From Patiria miniata (Eukaryota; Echinodermata; Asteroidea; Valvatida; Asterinidae), in assembly GCF_015706575.1 (NCBI RefSeq), contig NW_024037065.1, positions 5,766,001 through 5,830,000 of the forward strand: a DNA stretch of 64,000 bases, read 5' to 3'. Of the stretch, positions 9,806 to 20,773 are shown piece after piece. The position numbers and the translations under genes are program-made. The notes below the pieces were generated by a model, which ran no database searches, was not told where the DNA came from, and worked only from the letters and a program-made list of their open reading frames with translations. Position 1 is the stretch's first letter; every line of letters begins with the position of its first letter.

Positions 9806-11500
9806 AAAATAGTCTGGTCTCCTGACTCAACCTAAGATGAAATGGAGCAATTTTAAAAAATCTCGGAATTGTAAGGTTAGGGAACCAGTCTCGCAGGTTT
9901 GCACCCTTTCATCGACATGCAACCCACAATGTATTTCTATTAACCAGCAACCTTTGTTTGCACATGTGTTGAAGGAAATACCTGAGGAGAACCGTTTAGC
10001 TAGATAAATTTGTGTAATAAGTGAAAGATTCAACACACTGACATGTGGAATGTGTCATACTCAATGAAAACTACCCTTTAGTATGAAGTATGAAGTCGCA
10101 GTGAAGTTGCAGCTGTAACACAATTTCCAACTGCTACCATGATAGGACTGTCTGGCTCCCGACAATTAAAATAATTAAATGTCAACAGCATTCAGTGCGA
10201 TATAGGTAGAACTCTTTGAGTATTAAGTTTTGTAGAAATTATTGTACATGATCATGATGATCTACAAAGTATAAATGTCTAACGTTAGGGTGTAGCTTGG
10301 AATGTATTGTCAAGAAATCTCTTGCTTTAAATGGAGGATTTAACTAAAGCCAAAGGCTTATGTGACCCATTATGATGATTTAGTCTTCATCAATCATAAT
10401 TAAAATTAACAACACTAAACTGCTTCTAGTTCTAACCATACCCTTCCTCCATGTTCTAACACGTCTATTCTTTCGACGATCGTGAAGTGTAGGGCCCCTG
10501 TTTTGTTTTGTTCAAATTAGAGTCCAAAATATTTTTTTTCATTGCTCAAAAATCAACTTTACAATCAAAAGAAGACTTTTCTCAATTCTAATGACACCCG
10601 TTTTGCAATTTTGAACAGATTCTTGGGGTAGAAACCACGATTTTCCTGCGCGGTTTGTGCCCTGCGATTCAGCACGCCGTGCGTGCTCACGGTACATCGC
10701 GCGGTGATCGCCATCTTTATTTTCGGGTCTCGTGTTGTCGCCTTGCTGTCATCGTCATTTTACCCCCAAATTTCCATTAAAAAAATCAAAACCCTGCCCT
10801 CTATCTATGACATACCTGTTTATTGAGAATGTCGCCAACTAGTTTGGTAGGTCCAACAGTTTTAAAGTGGATTTTGTTCCCTTATAGAAACCAGGCCCTA
10901 CACTACACGACGCCATTCTTTCTAATCAAACCTAAAAGAAAAAACCAAAAAACAAACAAACAAAAAAACGTAACGTCAAGGCTTCGTACTTAAACACTAC
11001 TGAACGGTTAAAAAAAAAACCATAGTCAACGAAATAGAAATGACCAAACAATGACACAACCTGTAAAAGTGTACAACCTGTAAACCTGTAAGACAGGCTG
11101 CAAATAGTATGTAGACCAAGAAGTAGGTATAATAAAGCACAATTTACCGTCGCTTTCTGTGTATCGAGAGGTGAATTTACGTATCCGCATTTTCATCAGT
11201 ATCAATGACAACTGTAGATGTTAAATTTGATATTCCGTTTCGAAAGAACTTGGCAGTTTTACACTTTTTTTAAATGTTATGCCAAAGTGAAGGTGTTCAG
11301 AGAGCATTAATTGATTCATTCATTAATCAAGTGAACATTCTCAAATTCAACGTATCCACATTTTCAACACTATATCTAAGTTTTCAACAGTATCAATGTC
11401 AACTGTAGATGTTACTTTGATACCTGGAGACTGGCAGTTTTACATAATAGCATACTTTATCGAGTGATATTTTATGCAAAAACGAGGGTATTCAGAGAGT
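9806..11500. other. non-coding; CpG-richer patch at 10650-10760
   Basis: No protein was recognised. A CpG-richer patch at about 10650-10760 contains CGCCATCTTTATTTTCGG, similar to the reverse of a YY1-type promoter word, but no gene can be attached to it. The segment near 10110-10165 resembles 62418-62473 (both contain AACTGCTA and GCAGCTG), suggesting an old dispersed repeat. Confidence 0.4.
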
Positions 11501-11501
11501 T

Positions 11502-12362
11502 TTACTGCTTTGTTTTGTACACATTTACAGTCAAATGGATTACCGGTATACCATGAAACACCGGTGGGCGACTGCTTTTGGGAGACTCCAGCGATATGCC
11601 TAGATCTCTGAATGATGGGCTGAGTCTGAAGTTGATATCTCTGACTGACGTTGGTCGTGATGGGGTGGATGGGCGGTGCGAAGTTGCTAGTGCGTCGTGA
11701 TGAGTTGTTTCAACACTGGTGCCAAGGCTGACCGATAGTGCTCTACCCATTTGTAGATTCTCATCGTCAGACACCCGTTGGTAAATCGCCAGAGACGATA
11801 CACATTTGTGTCCAGTTACAGACATTATCTGTTTATTCCAGAATCGCCGCTGGGAGAGAATCGTTGCTCCTGTTACCCGGATGGAGTGGTTTCTGTAGAT
11901 GGTTAAAGTCCATATTTAATGCTCAGTCTTGGCATGAATTTTCTCATGGTGTTTACACCGACCGCAATATTGTGGTACCAGACTAAGTCTTCATTTGATA
12001 AGTTGGGTTTGGGTTTCTGCCACAATCTTGGGCAGTTTGATGAAGGATGCTAGTGGGCACTGTTTGTTCCCTTTGTTCTCCGGCATGAGTGCAGTATATG
12101 ATTCATGCTCAGTCTGCTTGTGTTTTTTTGTTCAGTTCGTCCACAGCTTGGCAAACATACCGATCGCCCGTGTCTGGATCTACTCTTACTGCGAAGGTGC
12201 TCTTGGTCATGTCATGCATGTTTTCGGAGCCCCTTCTAAAGAAGTAGAGACGAATGTCGAATTGTAATTTCTCGTACAATCCCTGCGGGCTTGATGTTGA
12301 TAAGCTGCCGTATAACTTCTCGAGATCGGCATCCTTGATATTTGGATGGTGATCTGTGCTAC
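11502..12362 (-). pseudogene. Crypton / KIAA1958-like tyrosine recombinase, frameshifted
   Basis: Reads on the minus strand from an acceptor (TTGTGTAAAG|G) at 12362. The first part has LYGSLSTSSPQGLYEKLQF, then FDIRLYFFRRGSENMHDM, typical of the DUF3504 region in KIAA1958/QRICH1/ZMYM proteins derived from Crypton elements. After frame changes come CPLASFIK, VWYHNIAVGVNTM and then the catalytic end: HSIRVTG (H-x-x-R, about 11878-11889), SVTGHK (His at 11808-11810) and SLAIYQRV with the candidate nucleophile Tyr at 11781-11783. The active-site residues of this half survive, but at least two frameshifts and a TGA break the frame. Such enzymes cut and rejoin DNA through a 3'-phosphotyrosine. Upstream exons were not found. 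Confidence 0.87.
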
Positions 12363-12423
12363 CTTTACACAAGAAATACAGAAAGAAACTAAAATAAATA
12401 CAATTAAGACAATGACCCAACAA

Positions 12424-13208
12424 TTAAAAAAAAACAGATCCCATGTAACACAAGTGATGTGTCCCTTTATCGTCTCAATAATAAATCATGGCTACAATAT
12501 TATTTAAATTGATTTCATTTGGGTCATATTTGTATCATATTAATATTTCATTTGTCTACTTTCAACAGAGGCCTTTGTGTATGTAACAACAAACACATTA
12601 ATGATCAATTATGCCTACAATACATTAATTAATAAATCAAAGTTGCATCACGATCTGTTTAGGACTATACTTTATTTAATTGAATGCAAGTTAGACGAAT
12701 TTAAATTATGATGAATGTTAAATTCAGCACGTGTCCCAATAAAACATCGATTTTCTGCAAATTGGAATGCACATTCGTAAAAATCGGCAACGCATCCGTC
12801 AAACCGAAAGCCTAATCACGTATTTGTAATCCTTTAAATGAAACGATATGCACGTTGATCAATTTAAATGCAGCAAAATGCAATCGAATGCTAGTTATTG
12901 CGAAAATGAAATCAGGATATACGTTGTTCTCAAAATCAGCACTAAATTGAATTTATGTTTTACAAATTCAAATGCACATTTTCTTAAATTGTCCGGGAAA
13001 ACCTATAGTATCCAGTGAGCTGAAAGTAATTCAGGAGCTAGTTGTTATGCACCCTTCTTAAGATTTTTGAGGCTTTTGTACAAATAACAAAAAACACTTA
13101 TAGCAAATGATCCTGAATGGATGGCATCATCCTTCAATCATATTTAATCAGTATACAGTTGTGCATCATATACAACATGAGCTTTGACTGCCTTCTGTGT
13201 CCATTTAG
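12424..13208. other. non-coding, AT-rich
   Basis: Stretch between two pseudogenes, with many AATTTAAAT-like words and no recognised protein or repeat. Confidence 0.45.
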
Positions 13209-15190
13209 GACATTGGTGATGATTCCTGCTTTAACAAGCACGTTATTGAAAAGCACGAGAATGAGCTAGGATTCATAGTGAAATGTACTTTTTGCAAAGT
13301 TACATATCGCAAATATGACTCATTTCGGAAACACTTGTATCGTAAACACTCAACTGAACTATTGCCCACATCAACAGTGGAGGAGACATGGATGAACGGG
13401 GCCGTGTCATAAGTCCGACGCCTCATAGGTCCGACGCCTCACATTTCGGACTTATGAGGCGTACGTCGGACTTATGAGGCATAACATTTATTTATTCTGC
13501 CTCATAGTTCCGACGCCTCATAAGTCCAACGCCTCATAAGTCCGACAACGAAAAAACGAGGCGTTTAATTTGTCAGACTTAGGCGTCGGACCTATGAGGC
13601 ATCGGACTTATGGGCCTTTATTTGGTTAGGGGATGCCATTTTGTCGGACTTATGAGGCGTCGGACCTCTGAGGCGTCGGACTTTTGAGCGGACCCCGGAT
13701 GAACAATTCAGTTACATGAAAACACTTCAACACGGTCGACAGTTATGGGGCAGTGTGCAAGTTTCGTTTTACATCTGCACACTTTTCTAAGAGCGCGGTT
13801 GATGACATAGTTGATAACACAACAGTTGGTGTCAAAACTTAATGGAATTAATGTTAAAAAGATTAATGAATATCTTGAGGCAGAGGGTGTTGGCACTGAA
13901 AGGTAAAGCCTGCAAGACTTGGTTACAGAGAAATGCTTTGATGGTTTGGAAACAAAAGCTCACTGAAAAGAAAATTATTTTGAATTAGATGGGATTGATC
14001 AGGCCGCAAAAAGTAGAAATTGGTTCAAAGTACGTTGTAAAAACAGCCAACGTCAACAAACAGCTATACTTTCAGAGCCTGTAATTGCCTGCGTTATTCC
14101 ATTTCGGTAATCACTAGGTAAGCTTCCGGGGCATAATGAACTTGTAGAAGAAATTGTTCATGGCCACAAATCCACTGCTGGTTTTATGTATATCTCATTT
14201 GCGATGGCTCGTTCCTTTCTTCTCACCCAGTCTTCCAAGAAGACAATAAAACAATACAGATCTTGCTGTTCTCTGACGATATTGAGGTTGTAAAATCAAT
14301 ATGATCTCATAAAACATGCATAATGCTCTCAATGTTCTACTTGTCTATTGCAAATATTAAACCAGAGCACAGATATAAATTGTCAACAATAAATCTAATG
14401 GCAATTGCTTAGTCTACTGATCCCCACAGCAGATGGATTTCAGTACACATCCCCTGCACTGTGTAGCCTCTTGAATGATTTCAAAGTCTCACTAGAAAGA
14501 CTTGCCGATGAGGGCGTAAGTTTCTTGTATATTGTTGGCGCGAGTATAAAAAAGGTGCACTAGTTGCTTTGCCAGGTGACATTCCTGTTGTTCTTGTCCT
14601 CGTTCTTTTCATGTCCAAGTAATGAAAACAATGGATACATTTCATCAGACTGCTGCAAATCATTACACTTTGCACCTCTCGTCGTGCAAATTTACAGTTG
14701 CAAGTCTGAAACAACTTGTGGCAACTCACCACTAAAAATTTGCCAGTTTGTATCCTGAATAGTCAATCATTCGAAAAATGCACTATTGCACACACCTGTC
14801 AAGGCAAATGGAGCAGTTCGGACCACTGAGAAATGTATGGGCCATGCGCATGGAAGCCACGCAAGCATGATCAATCAAAAGGAAGGAAGTGGAACAATTT
14901 GAAGAACATCTTGTGTTCCATCAGAATGCTCCATCAAAAATGGGTTTGTGCCAAGAAGATTGATTTAACTTAAGATGTAAATCAATCCTTATTTCCCATT
15001 CTTGTTGCATGAGATCACGCTTTACAAGATCTTCGTCCAGTAAAATTCAACAAAGAAGATCAGCATCCATTCAATCTTGTACCAAGTAGGAGGTCACCTA
15101 CACTGCAGGCAAAAAGTACACAAGTGGTACTTTTGGCAGAATTGTTGCCATTCTTGTCAACAACATGAAGAAATACATTTGTTAATGCAA
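13209..15190 (+). pseudogene. decayed copy of a multi-copy C2H2-containing repeat protein family
   Basis: After a TCCATTTAG acceptor the frame shows a C2H2 finger (KCTFCKVTYRKYDSFRKHL then RKH, about 13282-13350). Later blocks appear in shifting frames: IQILLFSDDIEVV, MFYLSIANIKPEHRYKLSTI, a GPLRNVWAMRMEA block near 14830, and TAGKKYTSGTFGRIVAIL near 15085-15150. From memory this order matches an uncharacterised family widespread in fish and marine invertebrates, where a finger precedes a YDD-NPLG-like block and a GPL-x-x-x-W-x-MR-x-EAKH block. The family's biochemical role is unknown to me; high copy number suggests a transposon origin. Many stops and frameshifts are present and a 299-bp element interrupts it at 13398. 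Confidence 0.65.
13398..13696. mobile_element. 299-bp MITE made of TCATAAGTCCGACGCC words, 8-bp duplication
   Basis: Flanked by an exact 8-bp direct repeat GGATGAAC (13390-13397 and 13697-13704). The ends are inverted repeats: GGGGCCGTGTCATAAGTCC on the left, and GGGGTCCGCTCAAAAGTCC when the right end is reversed. The interior is almost entirely iterated TCATAAGTCCGACGCC-like words in both orientations. The 8-bp duplication fits hAT-type integration, though the termini do not start with the usual CAG. It is inserted in the decayed gene at 13209-15190. Confidence 0.85.
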
Positions 15191-15897
15191 ATTCAGAAGA
15201 GTTTTGTTCATTCCACACTTGAGCACCCATGAAGTGGAAAATACAATTTAAAACATTTGCATTAAACTGCCAGCTCTCCCAGCAGGGTCACTCTGGTGCC
15301 CACGGCCTGTCATATTTTATACAGAAAGCAGGTTTTCTCCATCAAAGATGTTTGTAACAGTGAGATACTGATGTTGAGAGCAAAAAAAGCTTGAGGATGA
15401 AACAGTTTTGCAAGATAATCACACCACTGTTCATGGTTGGGGCTTACAGGAAATGCACTTGAACTTAAGTTGTGTGTGTTAATGTATCCTGAAAACAATG
15501 TTTGTATAGCGCCCTCTATTGAAGTACAGCAGAGTACTGCTTAGCAACAAAACGCAGAGATACAACCTCGTGGTAGTCAACGTTTCGACTCTGATTTTAC
15601 AATTTGGATTCGTTAATTTCCTGACAACACTGATTAATAATTACTTAAAGATGCAAGGAGGTAAATTTCTGATTCTTATTTTGTCTTGGGTAAGAAGTAG
15701 CTACACCATCCCCAGAAGTGCTGCCGCTACATTGTGTATTATCCATATTATAGACCAAGAACCGTTAGAACTTCCTTCGTGCACATCTGGTTCGAGTCAA
15801 GAAAAACATGGTATTGAGGCCTGCATAATGAAAGGAGCATCTTCTTGCCAGAGTTCAAGCTCTACTTCAAGTTTGTTATCAGAAAGCACTGGTAAGT
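15191..15897. other. mostly non-coding; one possible Ser-rich exon
   Basis: At about 15751-15890 a segment lies between a TATTATAG acceptor and an ACTG|GTAAGTG donor and encodes a Ser-rich stretch (SSCQSSSSTSSLLSEST) with no stop. It could be an exon of the composite repeat that starts immediately after it. I do not recognise it. The rest shows nothing. Confidence 0.3.
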
Positions 15898-16129
15898 GAA
15901 ATAAGTTGACATTTTAAACTTGTTTTTACCTCCTATTCCCAAGATGTTTTTTCTTAAACTTAATCGTGAATTAACTCTGTTTATATCATACACATATAAT
16001 TAATGTAGGAACGGCGGAATAATTTTGAACTCGTTTATTAAATTGCTTTTGAGCCAGGGACAGCAACCTGTATTTGATATTTTAGAACCAATTTGTTCTC
16101 GTTTCTGTTTGTGTTTTTATCGTTTTTAG

Positions 16130-16325
16130 AAATCAGCAAAGGAGAATACCAGTTGATATTTGCATCCCCATAAGCAGTTCTGCGACAGCAATGGTGTTTA
16201 GCAATCAAGAAATGGCGTGCTCGATTCACTATTTTGGTTACAGACGAAGCGCACTGCATGACCAAAAATGGTAAAATCAGGGATGTCAGGTCTTCTATTA
16301 AAGCAGCAACGATGATACTGTCGGT
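16130..16325 (+). pseudogene. RecQ-like helicase fragment (motif Ia-II region), copy 1
   Basis: Encodes YQLIFASP, then KKWRARFTILVTDEAHCMTKNGK. SPE-x-x-L followed by DEAHC and a basic residue is the RecQ family layout of motifs Ia and II; DEAH binds the Mg-ATP. Here the SPE is broken by a stop (SP*). The matching segment in copy 2 (25862-26040) is intact through this block. Only this exon-sized piece is present, with no helicase motifs IV-VI nearby. Confidence 0.75.
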
Positions 16326-17471
16326 TGATTTTTATCCTTTCGCCTTTCTGCAACTCCACATTTTTTTTTAATTGACACCAGTTTACCTTTTTTTTCCGTG
16401 CTAATTTTTACTGCACTGGAAACAGTCAACTTGAACTTTCCCAAGTGCCTATCATGCCGACAAACCACTTTCTGAGTCCCCACCATACGACCCAATCGCA
16501 ACTTGGCGTACCGTTTTTTCCCTTTTGACTCATCTCAATTTTGAAACATTCCTGATTTCTTTCCGCAGGGAGTACCTTAATATTTATCGACTTTGGTCTA
16601 TAAGCAATTTGCGAGTAACCTAAACGCTTTGGGATTTACATTTGTAAAACATCTTGTACACTGACTTGCTCAGAATGCTTCGCACGTTTCATCTTTGAAT
16701 TCTTTAGACCAAAGACCATCTCCGGCACAGATACGAAAGAGACGATTAAAAGGTACATGAAAGGCGGGGTAGGTATTAGCCCATACTTTTTTAGCTGCCC
16801 CCCTCAAAATATGAATTGACCCATGGGAATCAAGGGAAACAATCTTTAAAAATGATTAGAGACGTTAACCCCCCTGTACATGGCCCTCAAAGTGTCATTT
16901 AAAAAAATATGAAATGGTACCCCGAATCCTTGTGCAAAAAGTATATGTAACTATTTTTCGGCTTCAGACTATTTTCTCTCACACTGGTCTAGCATAGAAA
17001 TAATTTACTAAAATATAGGAAATAAAGAAACTTCCCCTATTTTTTGTTTAGTAAATCCTTTTGTGTTACCTCTTAAGTGTATTTCATGTTTGTCATTACA
17101 ATTTTAACCATTGCCAACACAAATTCTTACTTTAAAAAAGAAAAAAATCTTAGGTTAAAAACACATTCCCATGCAGCTTTGTATGCGGAATGTAGTTATA
17201 TGTACCGGTAGGTCTACTTATTTTTGTTTTGCCTGGAAAAAAATAGATGTTTTCAGCACATACCAAAACAATAATTAAAAACAAGTTCAAAAACATGTTC
17301 CTGAAATTTAAATGAACCGTTGAAACTTGCCAAAAGAGAAGGATTGCACTTTTAATTCTGTGCGATTTGTTGATTTTTTCCCGTTGTCCAAGCTTAAACA
17401 TAACTTGGCTAGTATTAGCCCAAGTGTTAAACATTTTCAATTATCGAGAAACTCTTTAAACAAGCTTTAAA

Positions 17472-18173
17472 AGCTGCAGATGTTGCTTTAGAGGACTTGG
17501 AGGTGGAGTGGAATTTGATGAAGAACAGAGTGTATACAAGGTACGTCATGTATTAGTTCACTGTAACTCACTCTTCAATCAATTGTGTACAGTACTTAAA
17601 TAGATATTATCCTGAAATAAATAGTTAACTAATGAAGTTCAATAAGTTGCTTGATTTACTTTTAGGTACAAAACTGTCACTGAAGCACAGTGGAATGCAA
17701 TCATCCCTGCTGTTTAAGGATGATCTTCCCAACATAACCACCTTTTAAAATCTGCTTCTGACCATACCTGCAAGTTCCACGGCCGAAGCAGAAAGGGGTT
17801 TTAGCAGAATGAAACTTCTGAAGACGAAATCTCGAACCTGCATCAAGGATGATTGCGTCAGTTACCAGTTGGTTGTCATGCTACAGACCCCTCCCATAAA
17901 TGACTTTGACCCAATGCCCGCAATAAACTTGTGAAACTGTCATAGGGGACCAAGGAGGATCAAGAAGGCACAACATGACCCCCAAGACCTGTGGGTCCAA
18001 GATAGTGACAGTTCTTCGGATGAAGCTCATGGCTGTGTGACTGGCAACTGTGACGAAGATAATTCTCCTGATGATTTTGATCCCGACTCCGTTACCAGTG
18101 ACTCAAGCGACTTTCAACCGACATACATGCCTCTTTATTTATTTAAACCATCAGCCTTTCATTTTCCGAAATG
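17472..18173 (+). pseudogene. hAT-superfamily transposase C-terminus with acidic tail, copy 1
   Basis: A short exon (17472-17540, ending ACAAG|GTACGT) joins a later exon after CTTTTAG at 17667. The second encodes LLLTIPASSTAEAERGFSRM, KLLKTKSRTC and PPINDFDPMPAINL, the hAT C-terminal dimerisation (hATC) domain signature of A-E-R-x-F-S and a downstream DFDP-x-x-AI-x-x-W, with W lost to a stop. A DSDSSSDE-type acidic tail follows to about 18173. It contains frameshifts and stops. hATC mediates transposase oligomerisation; the catalytic DDE core is not seen here. Confidence 0.82.
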
Positions 18174-18299
18174 ATGTCAAATTTTTCACTGGTAAGCTGA
18201 CAACAAATTTTTGGATTTAAAAAAAATATATATACGGGCTAGTAAAACCCTAAACGGGCTATTAAGATATCCAGTTAACTAGCCCAGTGGGCTAGCCAG

Positions 18300-19316
18300 G
18301 AAAAACAGTTAGCGCAAGGCCTGTTATGTCAGATAATAATAATTTTACACGTATATAACCTTTCTTTCATGGGCAATTACCAGACTAATAATAGTCTGAA
18401 AGAGTTGAATGGATGCCCCTTTGACCTGTAAGCTGAATTTGATACAAGGATTAATAAGCCATGGGACGCTGACTTCTTCAAATGCTTGGCGTATTTTAAC
18501 TTTGAATTTCTCAGACCAAAGCGACTGACACTATATCACAGGGCAAGCCTTACACTAGCAACCCCCAGCTCCAGAATGGTCTGGTGTCTTTGTGCCATTC
18601 TCACCCACTGTGAACAATGCATTGGTGCTGAACATCTCTTACGCAACTATACAAGAACTTGCCCGAAACATGTGATATACCAAAAACGTCTTTGGTCTGG
18701 AAAATTCAAAAATAATTGCGCCAAGCACACGGGATATGATGTTTTTGCCTGGCAATTGCAGCTCAAGCAGAGGGACCCAGGGGCTAACCTCCCCTCAGAA
18801 CTAAGTGGTATGGACATACATACAAAGTGCTGAGAGTTGAGCTAGGTGCTGTTAAGTATGGGGTCACGAGGTCAAATTTTCTGAAACCGTCCCTCTTTGG
18901 AGGGTAAAACATGAAAGTTCCCAGACATTTTCTTCTTGGAGGACCAAGGATGATCCTAACTAACAATGTTAAGGAATGGTCATGTCTGCTTTCACAGACT
19001 GTTTTCTTTCTTCTCTTTCCAGTCCGACAGCCAGCCAAGGGCCAGCTCAATCCAAGGACATCTTCACCGATATTATTGAGTCGATAATTAATTATCTCAC
19101 CTTTGACCTCGAGAGATGAATTGACCTTAGGTCAACGACCTCAAGTAACCCTTTTTAATTGTTATTGTCAGCCTAGGATAAAAATGAATCCCTTGTTTAC
19201 ACTTTCTAAAGAAATAAACCTTTGAAACAAAGAGAAAATATATAAAAAGCTGATTTTTTTGTTCTGTAAATGTTGCTTCTTTACCAGCAGAATTGACTTA
19301 AAGTCGAGATTGATTA
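18300..19316. other. no recognised gene
   Basis: Contains an open frame of 115 codons (18486-18833) with several Cys residues, but I do not recognise it and it has no splice-supported neighbours. The remainder is non-coding up to the pogo-like element. Confidence 0.35.
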
Positions 19317-20771
19317 GGGGAGATGGGGGTTAGTTGGAACACGGGGTTAGTTGAAACAATGAATTTTTCTTGCACAGCTTAATTAAATTTAATAAAATTC
19401 TGCCCTCAAGAGGTGTCCCTTAGCAACAGCCATCCACCATATTGCCTGCAGCAACACTGCAACAATAGTGCTCAAGTGGAAAAGGTAAGTTTGTTGTTTT
19501 CACCTTTTGAGTAATTTTTTCACCATTCAAAAAATGTGTACTTTCTTAATGGTGTTAATAGATAACAGTGACTAGTTTGGGGGTATTATATGCTCCAGTG
19601 CTAAGCTACAAAATAAGGTTAAAAAGATGCGTTATTGGAGCCCCTGTTTTGTAGAGTGAGCAAACAAATGTCACGTGGGCCACTGGGGCTAGTTGGAAAA
19701 TTTTGATGGGGGCTAGTTGGAACATTTTGATGGGGGCTAGTTGGAACATGTTCCAACAAACCTCAACAGAATTAATGATTATTAAGTATATGAATGAGCA
19801 AAAGTTCTACAACTTTACAAGTATTTCCATGTTCATGTATGAAGGAACTGCTTTTTCGATGAAAGTTCTCATCTCTTTTTAAACTTTTATTGCACATTGC
19901 AGGGAAAATTGCAAATAATGAATCTAGGCCTACATACTATTGTACCGGTAACACAAAACAGACTGTTTGATCTATTCTTATCATAACTGTAGGCCTACTG
20001 ACTGTTGAGTTTTGCACCTAGGCCAATAGATTAATTTGCCTACAATATTTCAATGAGGGAAACATTGAATGTTGGCTATTCCTGTGTTTTACTCATCTTC
20101 CTTTTCCACAACCCTTTTGAAAGATTGTTCTTGTTGTTCATCTTCATCAGTCAAAATGCCGCGGAAATATATTCGTAAAACTACTCGTGGCCAGACCCCA
20201 CCAGATTTTATGTAGCGAGCTGTGCGAGAAGTGCTTGTTAATCGAAGACAAGTTCGAAGTGTTGCAACTGAGTTTGAAATACCTCATGTTACCCTCCAAA
20301 GATACGTCTTCAAGGTGCGCGACAACCAGGAACGTCCCATACCTAATGCCCCCGAGAATAACCTAACAGGCGTCAAGAAACGGGATGACATCATTGCGGC
20401 CAATGTTGCCGTTGCCAACAACCAGAATGGCATCACCAGTGCTTGGAACAATTATTTTACTTGAACTCAAATATAAATGCAGTTTTTAAGTAATTGAAGT
20501 ATACTTTCAGATTAACACAATACCAAGTTCCAACTTACCCCATACCATGTTCTAACTTACCCCATATGAGGGGTTAGTTGGAACACATGTCGTAGTTGTA
20601 ATCAAGATGGATTTTTAAAATAACCATCAACAATTCTTAGAATTTTATATGCTACAGTTGCAACACACATGTGTATGAATAAATTGGCATAGTTATTGTT
20701 TCTTGAAAAATACCTGTTTGTGTTATGTACATGTTTTTGTGAAAATCGTTCCAACTAACCCCCGTCTCCCC
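19317..20771 (+). mobile_element. 1.45-kb pogo-like DNA transposon remnant
   Basis: Termini are inverted repeats of about 24 bp beginning GGGGAGATGGGGGTTAGTTG on the left, with one change on the right, flanked by TA (19315-19316 and 20772-20773). The word GTTAGTTGGAAC or its reverse recurs inside, including a ~25-bp tandem at 19687-19749 and a cluster at 20525-20590, resembling subterminal binding sites. The TA duplication plus the internal HTH protein fits the pogo/Tigger branch of Tc1-mariner. Most of the transposase is deleted. Confidence 0.87.
20156..20464 (+). pseudogene. pogo-type transposase N-terminal HTH fragment
   Basis: Starts MPRKYIRKTTRGQTPPDFM and, after an in-frame TAG at 20213-20215, continues RAVREVLVNRRQVRSVATEF and PHVTLQRYV. 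This matches the psq/CENP-B-like helix-turn-helix at the start of many pogo-family transposases (MPR-x-Y-x-RKT-x-RG, then R-x-x-A-x-E-F-x-I-x-x-x-T-L-x-R-Y). The DDE domain is absent; TGA follows at 20462-20464. It recognised terminal repeats in the parent element. It is clearly dead. Confidence 0.82.
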
Positions 20772-20773
20772 TA

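Larger units (their letters stand above)
15898..18299 (+). repeat. composite RecQ-hAT repeat, copy 1 (long form)
   Basis: Shares near-continuous similarity with 25626-27703, beginning GAAATAAGTTGACA and ending GTGGGCTAGCC. Landmarks in the same order are a RecQ-like DEAHC segment, a C-run after TTTTTTAGCTGCCC, a GGAAATAAAGAAACTTCCC stretch, a hAT transposase tail with an acidic end, and GGGCTAGTAAAACCCTAAAC. Copy 1 has about 427 extra bases (about 17457-17883) that hold the hAT exons missing from copy 2. Divergence is moderate, so these are old copies of one element or a segmental duplication. Confidence 0.85.

Noticed and set aside
15785..15800. GGTTCGAGTC word resembling a tRNA B box
   Set aside because: No matching A box, acceptor stem or anticodon arm at the right distance on either strand.
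18486..18833. 115-codon Cys-containing open frame
   Set aside because: No recognised motif and no supporting exon; the length is within chance expectation for this amount of sequence.
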